Assembly: GCA_003862155.1 (NCBI GenBank)
Contig: QOUV01000006.1
Span: forward strand, 62,001 to 126,000
Direction of reading: 5' to 3'
Length of the DNA: 64,000 bases
Source of the DNA: Lachnospiraceae bacterium
Lineage (GTDB): Bacteria > Bacillota > Clostridia > Lachnospirales > Lachnospiraceae
A program made the translations under genes and the position numbers. Positions 1 through 8,352 of this stretch are shown piece by piece. Each line of letters opens with the position of its first letter. Positions within the stretch are counted from its first letter, which is position 1. The notes below the pieces were generated by a model. It ran no database searches. It was not told the DNA's origin and was given only the letters and a program-made list of their open reading frames with translations.

Positions 1-288
1 CTCTACATAAGCGTTCTGACACACCCTACGACAGGAGGAGTTACCGCATCTTTTGCGACGCTTGGCGACATTACACTGGCGGAGCCTGGAGCGCTTATCG
101 GATTTGCCGGGCCGCGTGTAATCGAGCAGACCATCGGCAAAAAACTCCCGAAGGGATTTCAGAGAGCCGAGTACCTCTATCAGCACGGATTCGTAGATGC
201 GATAGTCGAGAGAAGCGAGCTTAAGAAAACGCTTACGAAGCTTCTGATGCTTCACGGCTGCAAAGTCACGGGAGGCACGCCATGGTAG
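1..288 (+). CDS. accD: acetyl-CoA carboxylase carboxyltransferase subunit beta (3' part)
   Basis: The first 95 codons of the window are open and translate to the carboxy-terminal part of the beta subunit of acetyl-CoA carboxyltransferase. Recognisable stretches are [16 protein letters not shown], then [18 protein letters not shown], then [17 protein letters not shown], all typical of AccD. With AccA it moves the carboxyl group from carboxybiotin to acetyl-CoA, giving malonyl-CoA for fatty-acid synthesis. The amino-terminal zinc-ribbon half lies outside the window. The stop codon overlaps the accA start by 7 bp, so the two subunits are translationally coupled. Confidence 0.96.
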   Translation, partial: LYISVLTHPTTGGVTASFATLGDITLAEPGALIGFAGPRVIEQTIGKKLPKGFQRAEYLYQHGFVDAIVERSELKKTLTKLLMLHGCKVTGGTPW

Positions 289-1235
289 ATAAGATTTTCG
301 AGCAGACCGAAAGAATCGATAAAAAGATACAGGACATTCAATCGGAGCAGAAGGAGCTCAACGTTTCCGGGAAGGAAGATAAATACTTCGAGAACGAAGA
401 GAAGATCGACCATCTGAAAAAACTGAGGAGCGACCTTTTAGATCAGTGCCGTGACCTGACACCTGAGGATCATGTCTACATTGCGAGACTTTCGAACAGA
501 CCTCATATCAAGGATTTTATCGGGGCGCTGTTTACGGATTTCTTCGAGCAGAGAGGAGATCACCTCTGCGACGAGGACGAGGCAATCTACGGAGGCATAG
601 CACTTTTTCATAAAATCCCGGTCACAGTCTTAGGACACAGGAAGGGACGCACGGTCGAGGAAAATGTGGCCTGCCGCTTTGGAATGCCGTCTCCCGAGGG
701 CTACCGCAAGGCGATGAGAATGTTTAAAGAGGCTGAGAAGTTCAACCGCCCGATCATCACTTTTATCGATACGCCGGGAGCGTATCCGGGAATGGAGGCC
801 GAGGCGCACGGACAGGGCGAGGCAATCGCGAGGTCACTTGCGATGATGAGCCACCTGAAAGTTCCTGTGATATCAGTTGTGACCGGAGAGGGAAACAGCG
901 GCGGAGCGCTGGCACTTTCAGTCGCAAACAGAATCCTTATGTTAAAATACGCAGTCTATTCGGTGCTCTCACCTGAAGGGTTCTGCAGTATCCTTTTCAA
1001 AGACACATCGAAAAAAACAGAAGCCTGCTCGCTGATGCATCTGACGGCTGACGAGCTCTACCAGAATAAAATGGCAGACGAGATAATTGACGAGCCGCTC
1101 GGTGGGGCGTCGTTTGACCCTGTGACAGTCTACGATGAACTCGACAGGGCAATTTACAGGAATTTAAAGGAGCTTCAAAAGATGTCGCCGTCGCAGCTTC
1201 TTGCAGACAGACACAGAAAGTTCAGACGAATTTAA
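282..1235 (+). CDS. accA: acetyl-CoA carboxylase carboxyltransferase subunit alpha
   Basis: The 317-residue product is a full-length AccA, the partner of AccD in the carboxyltransferase step of malonyl-CoA synthesis. An amino-terminal helical region (about residues 1-60) is followed by the crotonase-fold core, with [10 protein letters not shown] at 161-170 and the oxyanion-hole glycine run [10 protein letters not shown] at 201-210, then the conserved [12 protein letters not shown]. It starts inside the accD stop region and is followed after 2 bp by fabH. No accB or accC lies downstream, so the biotin carrier and carboxylase genes must be upstream or elsewhere. Confidence 0.97.
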   Translation: MVDKIFEQTERIDKKIQDIQSEQKELNVSGKEDKYFENEEKIDHLKKLRSDLLDQCRDLTPEDHVYIARLSNRPHIKDFIGALFTDFFEQRGDHLCDEDEAIYGGIALFHKIPVTVLGHRKGRTVEENVACRFGMPSPEGYRKAMRMFKEAEKFNRPIITFIDTPGAYPGMEAEAHGQGEAIARSLAMMSHLKVPVISVVTGEGNSGGALALSVANRILMLKYAVYSVLSPEGFCSILFKDTSKKTEACSLMHLTADELYQNKMADEIIDEPLGGASFDPVTVYDELDRAIYRNLKELQKMSPSQLLADRHRKFRRI

Positions 1236-1237
1236 TC

Positions 1238-2185
1238 ATGACAGGAGTAAAAATAATATCCACCGGATCCGCTCTCCCGTCGAGAGTCGTCACAAATGAC
1301 GATTTGTCAAAGATCGAGGAGACGAGTGACGAGTGGATAAAAAAGAGGACAGGTATTGAAAAAAGGCACTTCACAGCAGAGGGGGAGAGTGCAAATTCTC
1401 TGGCCGTTGAGTCAGCAGGCAGGGCACTGGAAAAATCCGGTATTTCAAAGGATGAGATAGGACTCGTGCTTACTGCAACACTTTCAGGAGACTACTCGAC
1501 ACCGTCTGTCGCATCTTTTATGCAGTCAGCACTTGGACTTTCAAAAGACATCCCATATATCGATATCAATGCGGCCTGCAGCGGCGCTGCCTATGCGGTT
1601 GAAATCGCAAGGTCGTATCTTGTTGCAAATCAGGACAAAAAGAAGCCGTACGCTCTGGTCACCGGAGTAGAGGAACTTTCAAAGCTGTTAGATCCGGCGG
1701 ACAGGACTACAAATATCCTGTTTGGAGACGGGGCGGGATCAGTCGTAATGACGACAAAAGAGGGGCCATATGCCTCCACTCTTGGCGCAGAGAGCTCGCT
1801 TGCGATAAACTGCCCGGGCGCAAAGAATTTAAGATCATACATCAGAATGGACGGAAAAGAGGTCTTCCGCTTTGCGGTAAAGATCCTGCCTTACTGCATC
1901 AAAGAGACTGTCTCAAAGGCAGGACTTAGTACAGATGATATCGACTACTTTGTCTGTCATCAGGCGAACAAGCGGATCATAGACCATGTAGTAAGGGCGA
2001 TGAAGCTTCCGAAGGAGAAGTTCTACTGCAATGTAGACCACATCGGGAACACCTCCGGTGCATCGATTTTTATCCTGCTCGATGAAATGGAGCAGAAGGG
2101 AATGCTTTCTCCCGGAGATACGGCGCTCCTGAGCGGATTCGGCAGCGGGCTCACCTGGGGCAGTGTGCTTGTCACTTACAAGTGA
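1238..2185 (+). CDS. fabH: beta-ketoacyl-ACP synthase III
   Basis: This 315-residue enzyme condenses acetyl-CoA (or branched acyl-CoA) with malonyl-ACP to start fatty-acid synthesis. The thiolase-fold catalytic triad is visible: Cys114 in DINAACSGAA, His241 in CHQANKRI and Asn271 in GNTSGAS. Length and motif spacing are normal for the family. It starts 2 bp after accA, with only a weak Shine-Dalgarno site, so translation probably depends on coupling. Unlike many clostridial clusters, no acpP gene lies between fabH and fabK. Confidence 0.96.
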   Translation: MTGVKIISTGSALPSRVVTNDDLSKIEETSDEWIKKRTGIEKRHFTAEGESANSLAVESAGRALEKSGISKDEIGLVLTATLSGDYSTPSVASFMQSALGLSKDIPYIDINAACSGAAYAVEIARSYLVANQDKKKPYALVTGVEELSKLLDPADRTTNILFGDGAGSVVMTTKEGPYASTLGAESSLAINCPGAKNLRSYIRMDGKEVFRFAVKILPYCIKETVSKAGLSTDDIDYFVCHQANKRIIDHVVRAMKLPKEKFYCNVDHIGNTSGASIFILLDEMEQKGMLSPGDTALLSGFGSGLTWGSVLVTYK

Positions 2186-2199
2186 GGGAAGGAAATCAG

Positions 2200-3105
2200 A
2201 TGGATTTAAGAGATATTACAGGAACAGAATTCCCGCTGATACAGGGCGGGATGGCAAATATTGCGACAGGAGAGTTTGCGGCGGCCGTCTCAAATGCCGG
2301 CGGGCTGGGGCTTATAGCATCAGGCGGCTTTTCATGTGACCGCATAAAGCAGGAGATAGAAAAGGCTTTAAGTCTTACGGAAAAGCCATTCGGAGTAAAT
2401 CTGATGCTTATGCACCCGGAGATTGAAAAGATCGCGGATCTCGTGGCCAAGATGCATGTACCGTTTGTTACGACTGGAGCCGGGAATCCTGCCCGTTTCA
2501 TGAAAAAATGGAAGGAAGCCGGGATAAAGGTATTTCCAGTGGTTGCGGCTCCAGTGCTTGCGGTTATGATGGAGCGCGACGGAGCGGATGCGGTCATAGC
2601 CGAGGGAAGCGAGAGCGGCGGACACATTGGCGAGATGGCGACAATGACGCTCGTGCCGCAGGTATGCGACGCAGTAAATATCCCTGTGATCGCAGCGGGT
2701 GGAATCGCAGACCACAGGCAGTTTCTTGCGGCAAAGGATCTCGGAGCCTGCGGAGTGCAGGTCGGAACAGCACTTCTCGCATCGAACGAGTGCCCGATAC
2801 ACGAAAACTATAAAAATGCGCTGATAAAGGCAAAGGGGACTGATGCTGTGGTTACCGGGCGGATCGGCGGAACACCGGTCAGAGTCTTAAAAAACCACAT
2901 GACACGCGAGTACATAAAGAGCGAGAAGGCGGGAGCTTCAGTCGAAGAACTCGAAAAATTCACGCTCGGGAGCTTAAGACGTGCGGTCTTCGATGGCGAC
3001 ACAAAGACGGGAAGCCTTATGGCAGGACAGTCTGCAGGACAGATCAGATCGATAAGACCAGTGCGTGAGATCATTGAAGACATCTGCAATGGAGGTAAGG
3101 CATGA
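2200..3105 (+). CDS. fabK: enoyl-ACP reductase II (FMN-dependent)
   Basis: FabK carries out the last reduction of the elongation cycle using FMN and NAD(P)H, and replaces the triclosan-sensitive FabI. The amino end FPLIQGGMANIATGEFAAAVSNAGG is the nitronate-monooxygenase/FabK signature (seen here as FPLIQGGM and SNAGGLG), and EGSESGGHIGEM carries the catalytic histidine. The ATG at 2200 is chosen because GGAAGGA sits just upstream. A GTG at 2182 in the same frame would add six residues and overlap fabH. The product is 301 residues, slightly shorter than the usual 310-320. Confidence 0.94.
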   Translation: MDLRDITGTEFPLIQGGMANIATGEFAAAVSNAGGLGLIASGGFSCDRIKQEIEKALSLTEKPFGVNLMLMHPEIEKIADLVAKMHVPFVTTGAGNPARFMKKWKEAGIKVFPVVAAPVLAVMMERDGADAVIAEGSESGGHIGEMATMTLVPQVCDAVNIPVIAAGGIADHRQFLAAKDLGACGVQVGTALLASNECPIHENYKNALIKAKGTDAVVTGRIGGTPVRVLKNHMTREYIKSEKAGASVEELEKFTLGSLRRAVFDGDTKTGSLMAGQSAGQIRSIRPVREIIEDICNGGKA

Positions 3106-4034
3106 AGACAGCTTTTTTATATGCGGGACAGGGAGCCCAGGCAACCGGAATGGGAAGAGACCTCTATGAAAAATATCCGGTGTTTAAGGAAGTCTACGAC
3201 GCGGCAGACCGCATAAAACCTGGCCTTAAGGATGTTATTTTTTTAAATAAAGATGATGCGCTGACTCAGACAGAAAATACCCAGCCGGCTCTCGTGGCTT
3301 TTGCGATCGGCGTAACAAAGCTTCTCGAAGCAAAAAACATCTTTCCGGAGACTACTCTTGGTCTCTCACTCGGCGAGTACTCAGCGCTCTATGGAGCCGG
3401 CGCGTTTTCAGCCGAGAGCGCGCTTCGAGCGGCAGCGTACAGAGGAGAAGCTATGAAAAAAGCAGGCGAAGGCGGAGACTGGGGAATGTCCGCAGTGCTT
3501 GGACTTGATCCTTATAAATTAGAGCGGATCTGCTCAAAGAGCGGCTGCTATCCGACCAACTACAACTGCCCGGGACAGATAGTAATATCGGGGGAGAAGG
3601 ATAAAGTAGCTGCAGCAGGCGCTGCCGCAAAGGAGGCCGGCGCGAGAAGGGTGATCCCTCTCAAGGTAAGCGGCCCGTTCCACACTCCGTATATGAAAAG
3701 CGCCGGGGACGCTCTTTCCGAATACCTGCCGAAGGCGGACATCAGACCATTGAGGTGCCGGGTACTTTTCAACGCGACGGGTGATGACGGTGGAGTAAAG
3801 CTTCTTTGCGACGAGCATAAGAAGATCACAGACCTTCTCGTAAGGCAGGTACAGAATCCTGTCCGCTTGGAAGACAGCCTCGATACACTTTTAAAAGAGG
3901 GCTGCGACGATTTTATCGAGATCGGACCTGGAAAGACACTTTCCGGCTTTGTAAAAAAATGCGCAAAAGCGCTTGATATCAAGGATATTTCGATAAGAAC
4001 CATAAATACGGCGTACGATATTGAAAACCTTTGA
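3102..4034 (+). CDS. fabD: malonyl-CoA:ACP transacylase
   Basis: This 310-residue enzyme moves malonate from CoA to acyl carrier protein. The nucleophile is Ser89 in the GLSLGEYSAL elbow, and the catalytic histidine is His194 in SGPFHTPYM. The opening YAGQGAQATGMG is the standard family start. It overlaps fabK by 4 bp (ATGA) and has a good GGAGGT site 5 bp upstream. It ends 39 bp before fabG, the largest gap inside the operon. Confidence 0.96.
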   Translation: MKTAFLYAGQGAQATGMGRDLYEKYPVFKEVYDAADRIKPGLKDVIFLNKDDALTQTENTQPALVAFAIGVTKLLEAKNIFPETTLGLSLGEYSALYGAGAFSAESALRAAAYRGEAMKKAGEGGDWGMSAVLGLDPYKLERICSKSGCYPTNYNCPGQIVISGEKDKVAAAGAAAKEAGARRVIPLKVSGPFHTPYMKSAGDALSEYLPKADIRPLRCRVLFNATGDDGGVKLLCDEHKKITDLLVRQVQNPVRLEDSLDTLLKEGCDDFIEIGPGKTLSGFVKKCAKALDIKDISIRTINTAYDIENL

Positions 4035-4073
4035 GAAGAGTGCCGCGCCTTAACACAGAGGAAAATTTAATCT

Positions 4074-4778
4074 ATGAAAAGAGTACTGATAACCGGCGCG
4101 AGCGGCGGGATCGGCAGCGCGATCGCCGGAGAATTTGATAGAAGAGGATATGAACTCGTCCTCCACTGCCACAAAAATACAGCTAAGCTTGAAGAGTTAA
4201 AAAGTCACCTGACGCAGGATGCAATCCTTGTCTCTGGTGACCTTTCTAAAGAGGAAGACGTCGAGCGGATAGCCGGGGAAGCAGGAGACATCGATATCCT
4301 TGTAAATAACGCCGGGATCACAAGAGATGGTCTGCTTCTTACGATGAAGCCGGATGATTTCGACGCAGTCATCGCAGCGAATTTGAGGAGTGTTTACCTG
4401 ATGAGCCACAAAATGCTGCGCGGCATGATAAAGCGCAAATGGGGACGCATTATTAATATGGCAAGTGTAAGCGGCATCTATGGGAACGCAGGACAGGCGA
4501 ACTATGCGGCATCTAAGGCAGGGATCATAGGCTTTTCGAAGTCACTTGCAAAAGAGGTCGCATCGCGTGGCATCACAGTAAACTGCATCGCGCCGGGCAT
4601 GATAGAGACAGAGATGACTGAAGCGATCCCTGAAAAGGCAAAGACAGCCCTGCTTTCACAGATTCCGATGAAGAGAATGGGAAGGCCAAAAGAAGTGGCA
4701 GCTGCTGCAGCATTTCTGGCAGGAGAAGATGCATCGTATATTACCGGCAGTGTTTTGACAGTCGATGGAGGAATGTAA
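4074..4778 (+). CDS. fabG: 3-oxoacyl-ACP reductase
   Basis: The 234-residue product is a short-chain dehydrogenase that reduces 3-oxoacyl-ACP with NADPH. It shows the Rossmann glycine motif GASGGIGSAIA (residues 8-18), NNAG near 78-81 and the catalytic Ser/Tyr/Lys set (Ser131 or Ser133, Tyr144, Lys148 in NYAASKAG). It sits between fabD and fabF, and its TAA shares one base with the fabF ATG. Many dehydrogenases share this fold; the gene order fixes the role. Confidence 0.95.
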   Translation: MKRVLITGASGGIGSAIAGEFDRRGYELVLHCHKNTAKLEELKSHLTQDAILVSGDLSKEEDVERIAGEAGDIDILVNNAGITRDGLLLTMKPDDFDAVIAANLRSVYLMSHKMLRGMIKRKWGRIINMASVSGIYGNAGQANYAASKAGIIGFSKSLAKEVASRGITVNCIAPGMIETEMTEAIPEKAKTALLSQIPMKRMGRPKEVAAAAAFLAGEDASYITGSVLTVDGGM

Positions 4779-6061
4779 TGGACAGTGGAAAGATAAGAGA
4801 CAAGGCGAAGGCCGGCAGAAGAGTTGTAATCACAGGACTTGGAACAGTTAACCCGTGTGGCCTTTCGGTTGAGGAGAGCTTTGAAAATATAAAAAACGGC
4901 AGAGTAGGGATCGCGCCGATCACAAGATTTTCGGAGCCGGATTTTTCTGTTAAGCTGGCCGGCGAGGTAAAGGACTTTGATCCGCTTAAATACATGAAGA
5001 AAAAAGATGCTCGCCATATGGATATCTTCACACAGTACGCGGTAGCTGCGGCTGATGAGGCAATGAAAAATGCAGGGCTTATCGATGAAGACGGCTCGCT
5101 CGCAGATGGAGTTGATCCGAAGAAGTTTGGCACCGATATTTCGAGTGGAATCGGCGGCCTTACGACGATCGAAGAGCAGCATTTAAGAGGTATGGACAAG
5201 GGATTCGAGAGGGTATCACCATATTTTATCCCGATGTCTATAGCAAATATGGCAGCAGGCCAGGTGGCTATAAGATACGGCCTTAAAGGCATGGCAACCT
5301 GCCCGGTAGCGGCCTGTGCAGGAGGAACCTTAGCTATTGGAGACAGCTTCCATCTGATAAGGGATGGATATGCAGATATGATGATCTGCGGCGGAACTGA
5401 AAGCTGCATCACAGCTCTTGCGATGGGCGGCTTTTCAAATATGGGAGCGCTTACGAAGTCGGATGATAAGGACAGGGCGTCGATTCCGTTCGACGCCGAA
5501 AGAAGCGGATTTGTAATGGGAGAGGGCTGCGGACTGCTTGTACTTGAGGAGTATCAGCATGCTTATGACCGCCACGCCAATATCATCTGCGAGATCGCAG
5601 GCTATGGGGCAAACTGCGACGCCTACCATATCACATCGCCTGACCCGAGCGGAGAGGGAGCTGCAGATGTCTTTAAGCTCTGCCTTGAGGACGCAGGAGT
5701 ATTGCCGGAAGAGGTCGACTATATAAACGCGCACGGAACTTCGACTAAGTTAAACGATCTGACCGAGACAAAGGCAATCCATGCAGTTTTCGGAGAGCAC
5801 GCAGAGAAATTAAAGATCTCCTCTACAAAATCTATGACAGGCCATCTTCTTGGCGGAGCCGGCGGTGTAGAAGGTGTCTTTACTGCAAAGACGATAGAAG
5901 AGGGCTTCATCCCGCCTACCGCAAACTTAGATAAGGCCGACCCGGACTGCGATCTCGACTATGTGGCTAAGAAGGGTATAAAGCAGGATGTAAATATCGC
6001 GATGAGCGACTCGCTCGGATTCGGCGGCCACAACGCCTGCATCCTGATGAGAAAGGTGTGA
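4778..6061 (+). CDS. fabF: beta-ketoacyl-ACP synthase II
   Basis: This 427-residue condensing enzyme elongates acyl-ACP with malonyl-ACP. Cys180 in CPVAACAGGTLA is the nucleophile, and two histidines in NAHGTSTKLND and GHLLGGAGG complete the active site. About 15 residues precede the usual family start (RRVVITGLGTVNPCG), but the upstream ATG has an excellent GGAGGAA site and overlaps fabG, so it is kept. It is followed by fabZ after 4 bp. Confidence 0.96.
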   Translation: MDSGKIRDKAKAGRRVVITGLGTVNPCGLSVEESFENIKNGRVGIAPITRFSEPDFSVKLAGEVKDFDPLKYMKKKDARHMDIFTQYAVAAADEAMKNAGLIDEDGSLADGVDPKKFGTDISSGIGGLTTIEEQHLRGMDKGFERVSPYFIPMSIANMAAGQVAIRYGLKGMATCPVAACAGGTLAIGDSFHLIRDGYADMMICGGTESCITALAMGGFSNMGALTKSDDKDRASIPFDAERSGFVMGEGCGLLVLEEYQHAYDRHANIICEIAGYGANCDAYHITSPDPSGEGAADVFKLCLEDAGVLPEEVDYINAHGTSTKLNDLTETKAIHAVFGEHAEKLKISSTKSMTGHLLGGAGGVEGVFTAKTIEEGFIPPTANLDKADPDCDLDYVAKKGIKQDVNIAMSDSLGFGGHNACILMRKV

Positions 6062-6065
6062 TCCT

Positions 6066-6524
6066 ATGGAAAGACTCCTTGTAAGAGAAAATCCCAATAT
6101 TCTGACCTGTGATGATATCGAGCGTATCCTGCCGCACAGGCAGCCGATGATAATGGTTGACAGGATACTTGACTACGAACCGAAGCAGTGGGCTGTAGGT
6201 GAGAAACTTATGAGCAGGAATGATCCGGTCTTTGCCGGACATTTTCCAGAGTATCCGGTGTTTCCGGGGGTACTGTCTCTTGAGGCTATAGCCCAGTGCG
6301 GCGCCTGCGCGATAATGACTTCTGATGAATTCAAGGGCAGAATCCCTATGTTTGGCGGCATAAAAAACGCAAGATTCCGGGCACCGGTAAGGCCTGGGGA
6401 TATCCTGAGAATCGAGTGCAGACTTATAAATCTTAAAAAAAATGTGGGGATAGCAGAGGGGGCTGCCTATGTGGGAGATAAAATGGCTGTAAAGTGCGAA
6501 TTTTCGTTTGCTATAGCTAATTAA
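6066..6524 (+). CDS. fabZ: 3-hydroxyacyl-ACP dehydratase
   Basis: The 152-residue hot-dog-fold dehydratase removes water from 3-hydroxyacyl-ACP. HRQPMIMVDRIL is the family signature, and the catalytic pair is His59 (GHFPEYPVFPG) and Glu73 (SLEAIAQ). The upstream AAAGGTGTGATC is a near-perfect 16S match. It is the last gene of the cluster, and a hairpin with a T run follows at 6537. In many clostridia accB and accC lie beside fabZ; they do not here. Confidence 0.96.
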   Translation: MERLLVRENPNILTCDDIERILPHRQPMIMVDRILDYEPKQWAVGEKLMSRNDPVFAGHFPEYPVFPGVLSLEAIAQCGACAIMTSDEFKGRIPMFGGIKNARFRAPVRPGDILRIECRLINLKKNVGIAEGAAYVGDKMAVKCEFSFAIAN

Positions 6525-6536
6525 AGCTTTTAAAAG

Positions 6537-6587
6537 TCCCCTGTCTGTGGTAAAATCACAATAGGAGTTTTATAACAGGGGATTTTT
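6537..6587 (+). terminator. hairpin with T run between fabZ and the first GGDEF gene
   Basis: TCCCCTGT (6537-6544) pairs with ACAGGGGA (6575-6582) and is followed by five T, with a 30-nt loop. The loop is long for a simple terminator. The 3' arm is also the Shine-Dalgarno site (AGGGGA) for the ATG at 6589, and a TGGTAAAAT extended -10-like sequence lies in the loop at 6548-6556. It may therefore end the fab transcript, control translation of the next gene, or both. Confidence 0.55.
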
Positions 6588-6588
6588 A

Positions 6589-8352
6589 ATGGAAAAAAGT
6601 GCTGTTAAGAAGAATACACGAATTTTTAAATATACAAAAAAAATCATCGCTGTCTTTCTGTTTGCATTTGCAGCATTTCTGGTGATAAATGTCATATGGT
6701 TCTTTTTGTCAAAAAGAGGGGGATACTCTGTATTCCCGATTGACAAGGGCTGGCAGATAAAGTTTCAGGGCAGGACTTACAGCAACGTATCTTTAGATGA
6801 CAAACGCTTTATCAATCTGGATTCTAAGAAGAATGATGTGATCACGATGAAGAAAAAGATTGACATCGTATCGAAGCAGAATTTCCAGAACAGACTGACT
6901 CTTAGAGTCTATTCGAGATTGTCATCTCTTCGTGTCAGTGTCATTGAGCCAGGTGGAAAAGAAGAGCTTCTGTACTATTATGGCTACGACAGCGACAACT
7001 ACAGGACTAAAGACTTTCTGGGCAGCGGATATCACTTTATACAGCTTCCACAGAGAAACTATGGCGTGACGCTGAAGATCATGGAGATGGCTTCAGAGGA
7101 TGGCGCTATAGTAAGCCTTCCGGAGGTGCAGATTACACCGTCGAACAATACGATGGAGAACTTCGTGCAGGAGAGGTCGGTCGGGACATTTATCTCACTG
7201 TTTCTGATCCTGGCGGGTGCTGTATTAACCTGTGCTGCCAGCGGTCTTTGTTTTGTTGATCCCGGCTTTGTGGACCTGGCTCTGATCGGGCTTTTCAGCG
7301 GGACGAGCGGTATGTGGTCGTTCTGCAGCATGAAGTCTATCGAGCTGTTTACGCAGGATATCAGAGTCGACAGTCTGGTCGAATTATTATCACTGTACAT
7401 ATTTTCTATTCCACTCCTTGCTCTTGTGCTCAGAACCTTTAAGAAGATTTCTGCATTCTATAAGATATCGTTTTCATTATCTATTCTTCTGGATGCCTCC
7501 CTATTTATCGCGGCTATTATCTGCCAGAGACTCTATATTGCAAATGTAAACGTTTTCCTGCTTCCTTTTCATCTGATTATCCTGTTTGATGTTATTGTAC
7601 TCGAACTTATGTCCATCAAATACTGGAGAAAGTCGTCTCTTTCAGGAAAATTTTTCGAGGGCAGTGTCATTGTAATAATTGCGGCGACTCTTGCATATCT
7701 GATTTATTTCTATTTTTCAAAGACGAATGGCATGGGTCCGAATATTTTAGAAAGGATTATAATACCTTTAGAACTCATTACGATGGTGGTCCTTATCCTG
7801 ATTGGCTATGTCCTGAGATTATACGAGAAGAGATACAACTATGAGGAGAGAGCGAAACTTCGTGCTCTTGCTTATCACGATGACCTGACAGGGCTTTCGA
7901 ACAGAAACAGCGGTGAAGAGACGCTTTCCGCACTCGACTCGGTAAATGAGGATTACCTGATTATCAACATGGACTTGAACTTCCTGAAAAAAACCAACGA
8001 TAAGTTCGGACATGCCGGTGGAGATCTGTATCTGAAGACTTTTGGAAAGATCCTTCGGAATGTATTCTCAGATGCGGGCATCATCTGCAGGATGGGCGGA
8101 GATGAGTTCATGGTTGTCTACGATAAAAATATCATGGACGAGGGTCTGCTTGAAGAGAGATTTGAGAGAATGAAAAATCTCGAGAGACAGACAAGCGCCA
8201 GTCTTCCTATCAATATCACTGTGGATGCAGCCTATGGCTATGCATATTCGGATGAGCTGAAAGATGCCTCAGGTGAGGATATCTACAGGCTCGCCGATCA
8301 GAGAATGTATCAGATGAAGTTTGAATCGAGGAAAGGGAGGGGCGAATGTTAG
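6589..8352 (+). CDS. membrane diguanylate cyclase (GGDEF), first of a tandem pair
   Basis: The 587-residue protein should make cyclic di-GMP from two GTP. Residues about 20-40 form a membrane anchor, 45-190 an extracytoplasmic sensor region (DKGWQIKF..GRTY), and 195-415 contain about seven hydrophobic segments, like the 7TMR-DISM sensor class. The carboxy-terminal GGDEF domain keeps DDLTGLSNR, DLNFLKKTND and an intact GGDEF at 503-507. The RxxD inhibitory site normally five residues before GGDEF is absent. Its 3' end overlaps the paralogous next gene by 7 bp. The signal sensed is unknown. Confidence 0.88.
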   Translation: MEKSAVKKNTRIFKYTKKIIAVFLFAFAAFLVINVIWFFLSKRGGYSVFPIDKGWQIKFQGRTYSNVSLDDKRFINLDSKKNDVITMKKKIDIVSKQNFQNRLTLRVYSRLSSLRVSVIEPGGKEELLYYYGYDSDNYRTKDFLGSGYHFIQLPQRNYGVTLKIMEMASEDGAIVSLPEVQITPSNNTMENFVQERSVGTFISLFLILAGAVLTCAASGLCFVDPGFVDLALIGLFSGTSGMWSFCSMKSIELFTQDIRVDSLVELLSLYIFSIPLLALVLRTFKKISAFYKISFSLSILLDASLFIAAIICQRLYIANVNVFLLPFHLIILFDVIVLELMSIKYWRKSSLSGKFFEGSVIVIIAATLAYLIYFYFSKTNGMGPNILERIIIPLELITMVVLILIGYVLRLYEKRYNYEERAKLRALAYHDDLTGLSNRNSGEETLSALDSVNEDYLIINMDLNFLKKTNDKFGHAGGDLYLKTFGKILRNVFSDAGIICRMGGDEFMVVYDKNIMDEGLLEERFERMKNLERQTSASLPINITVDAAYGYAYSDELKDASGEDIYRLADQRMYQMKFESRKGRGEC

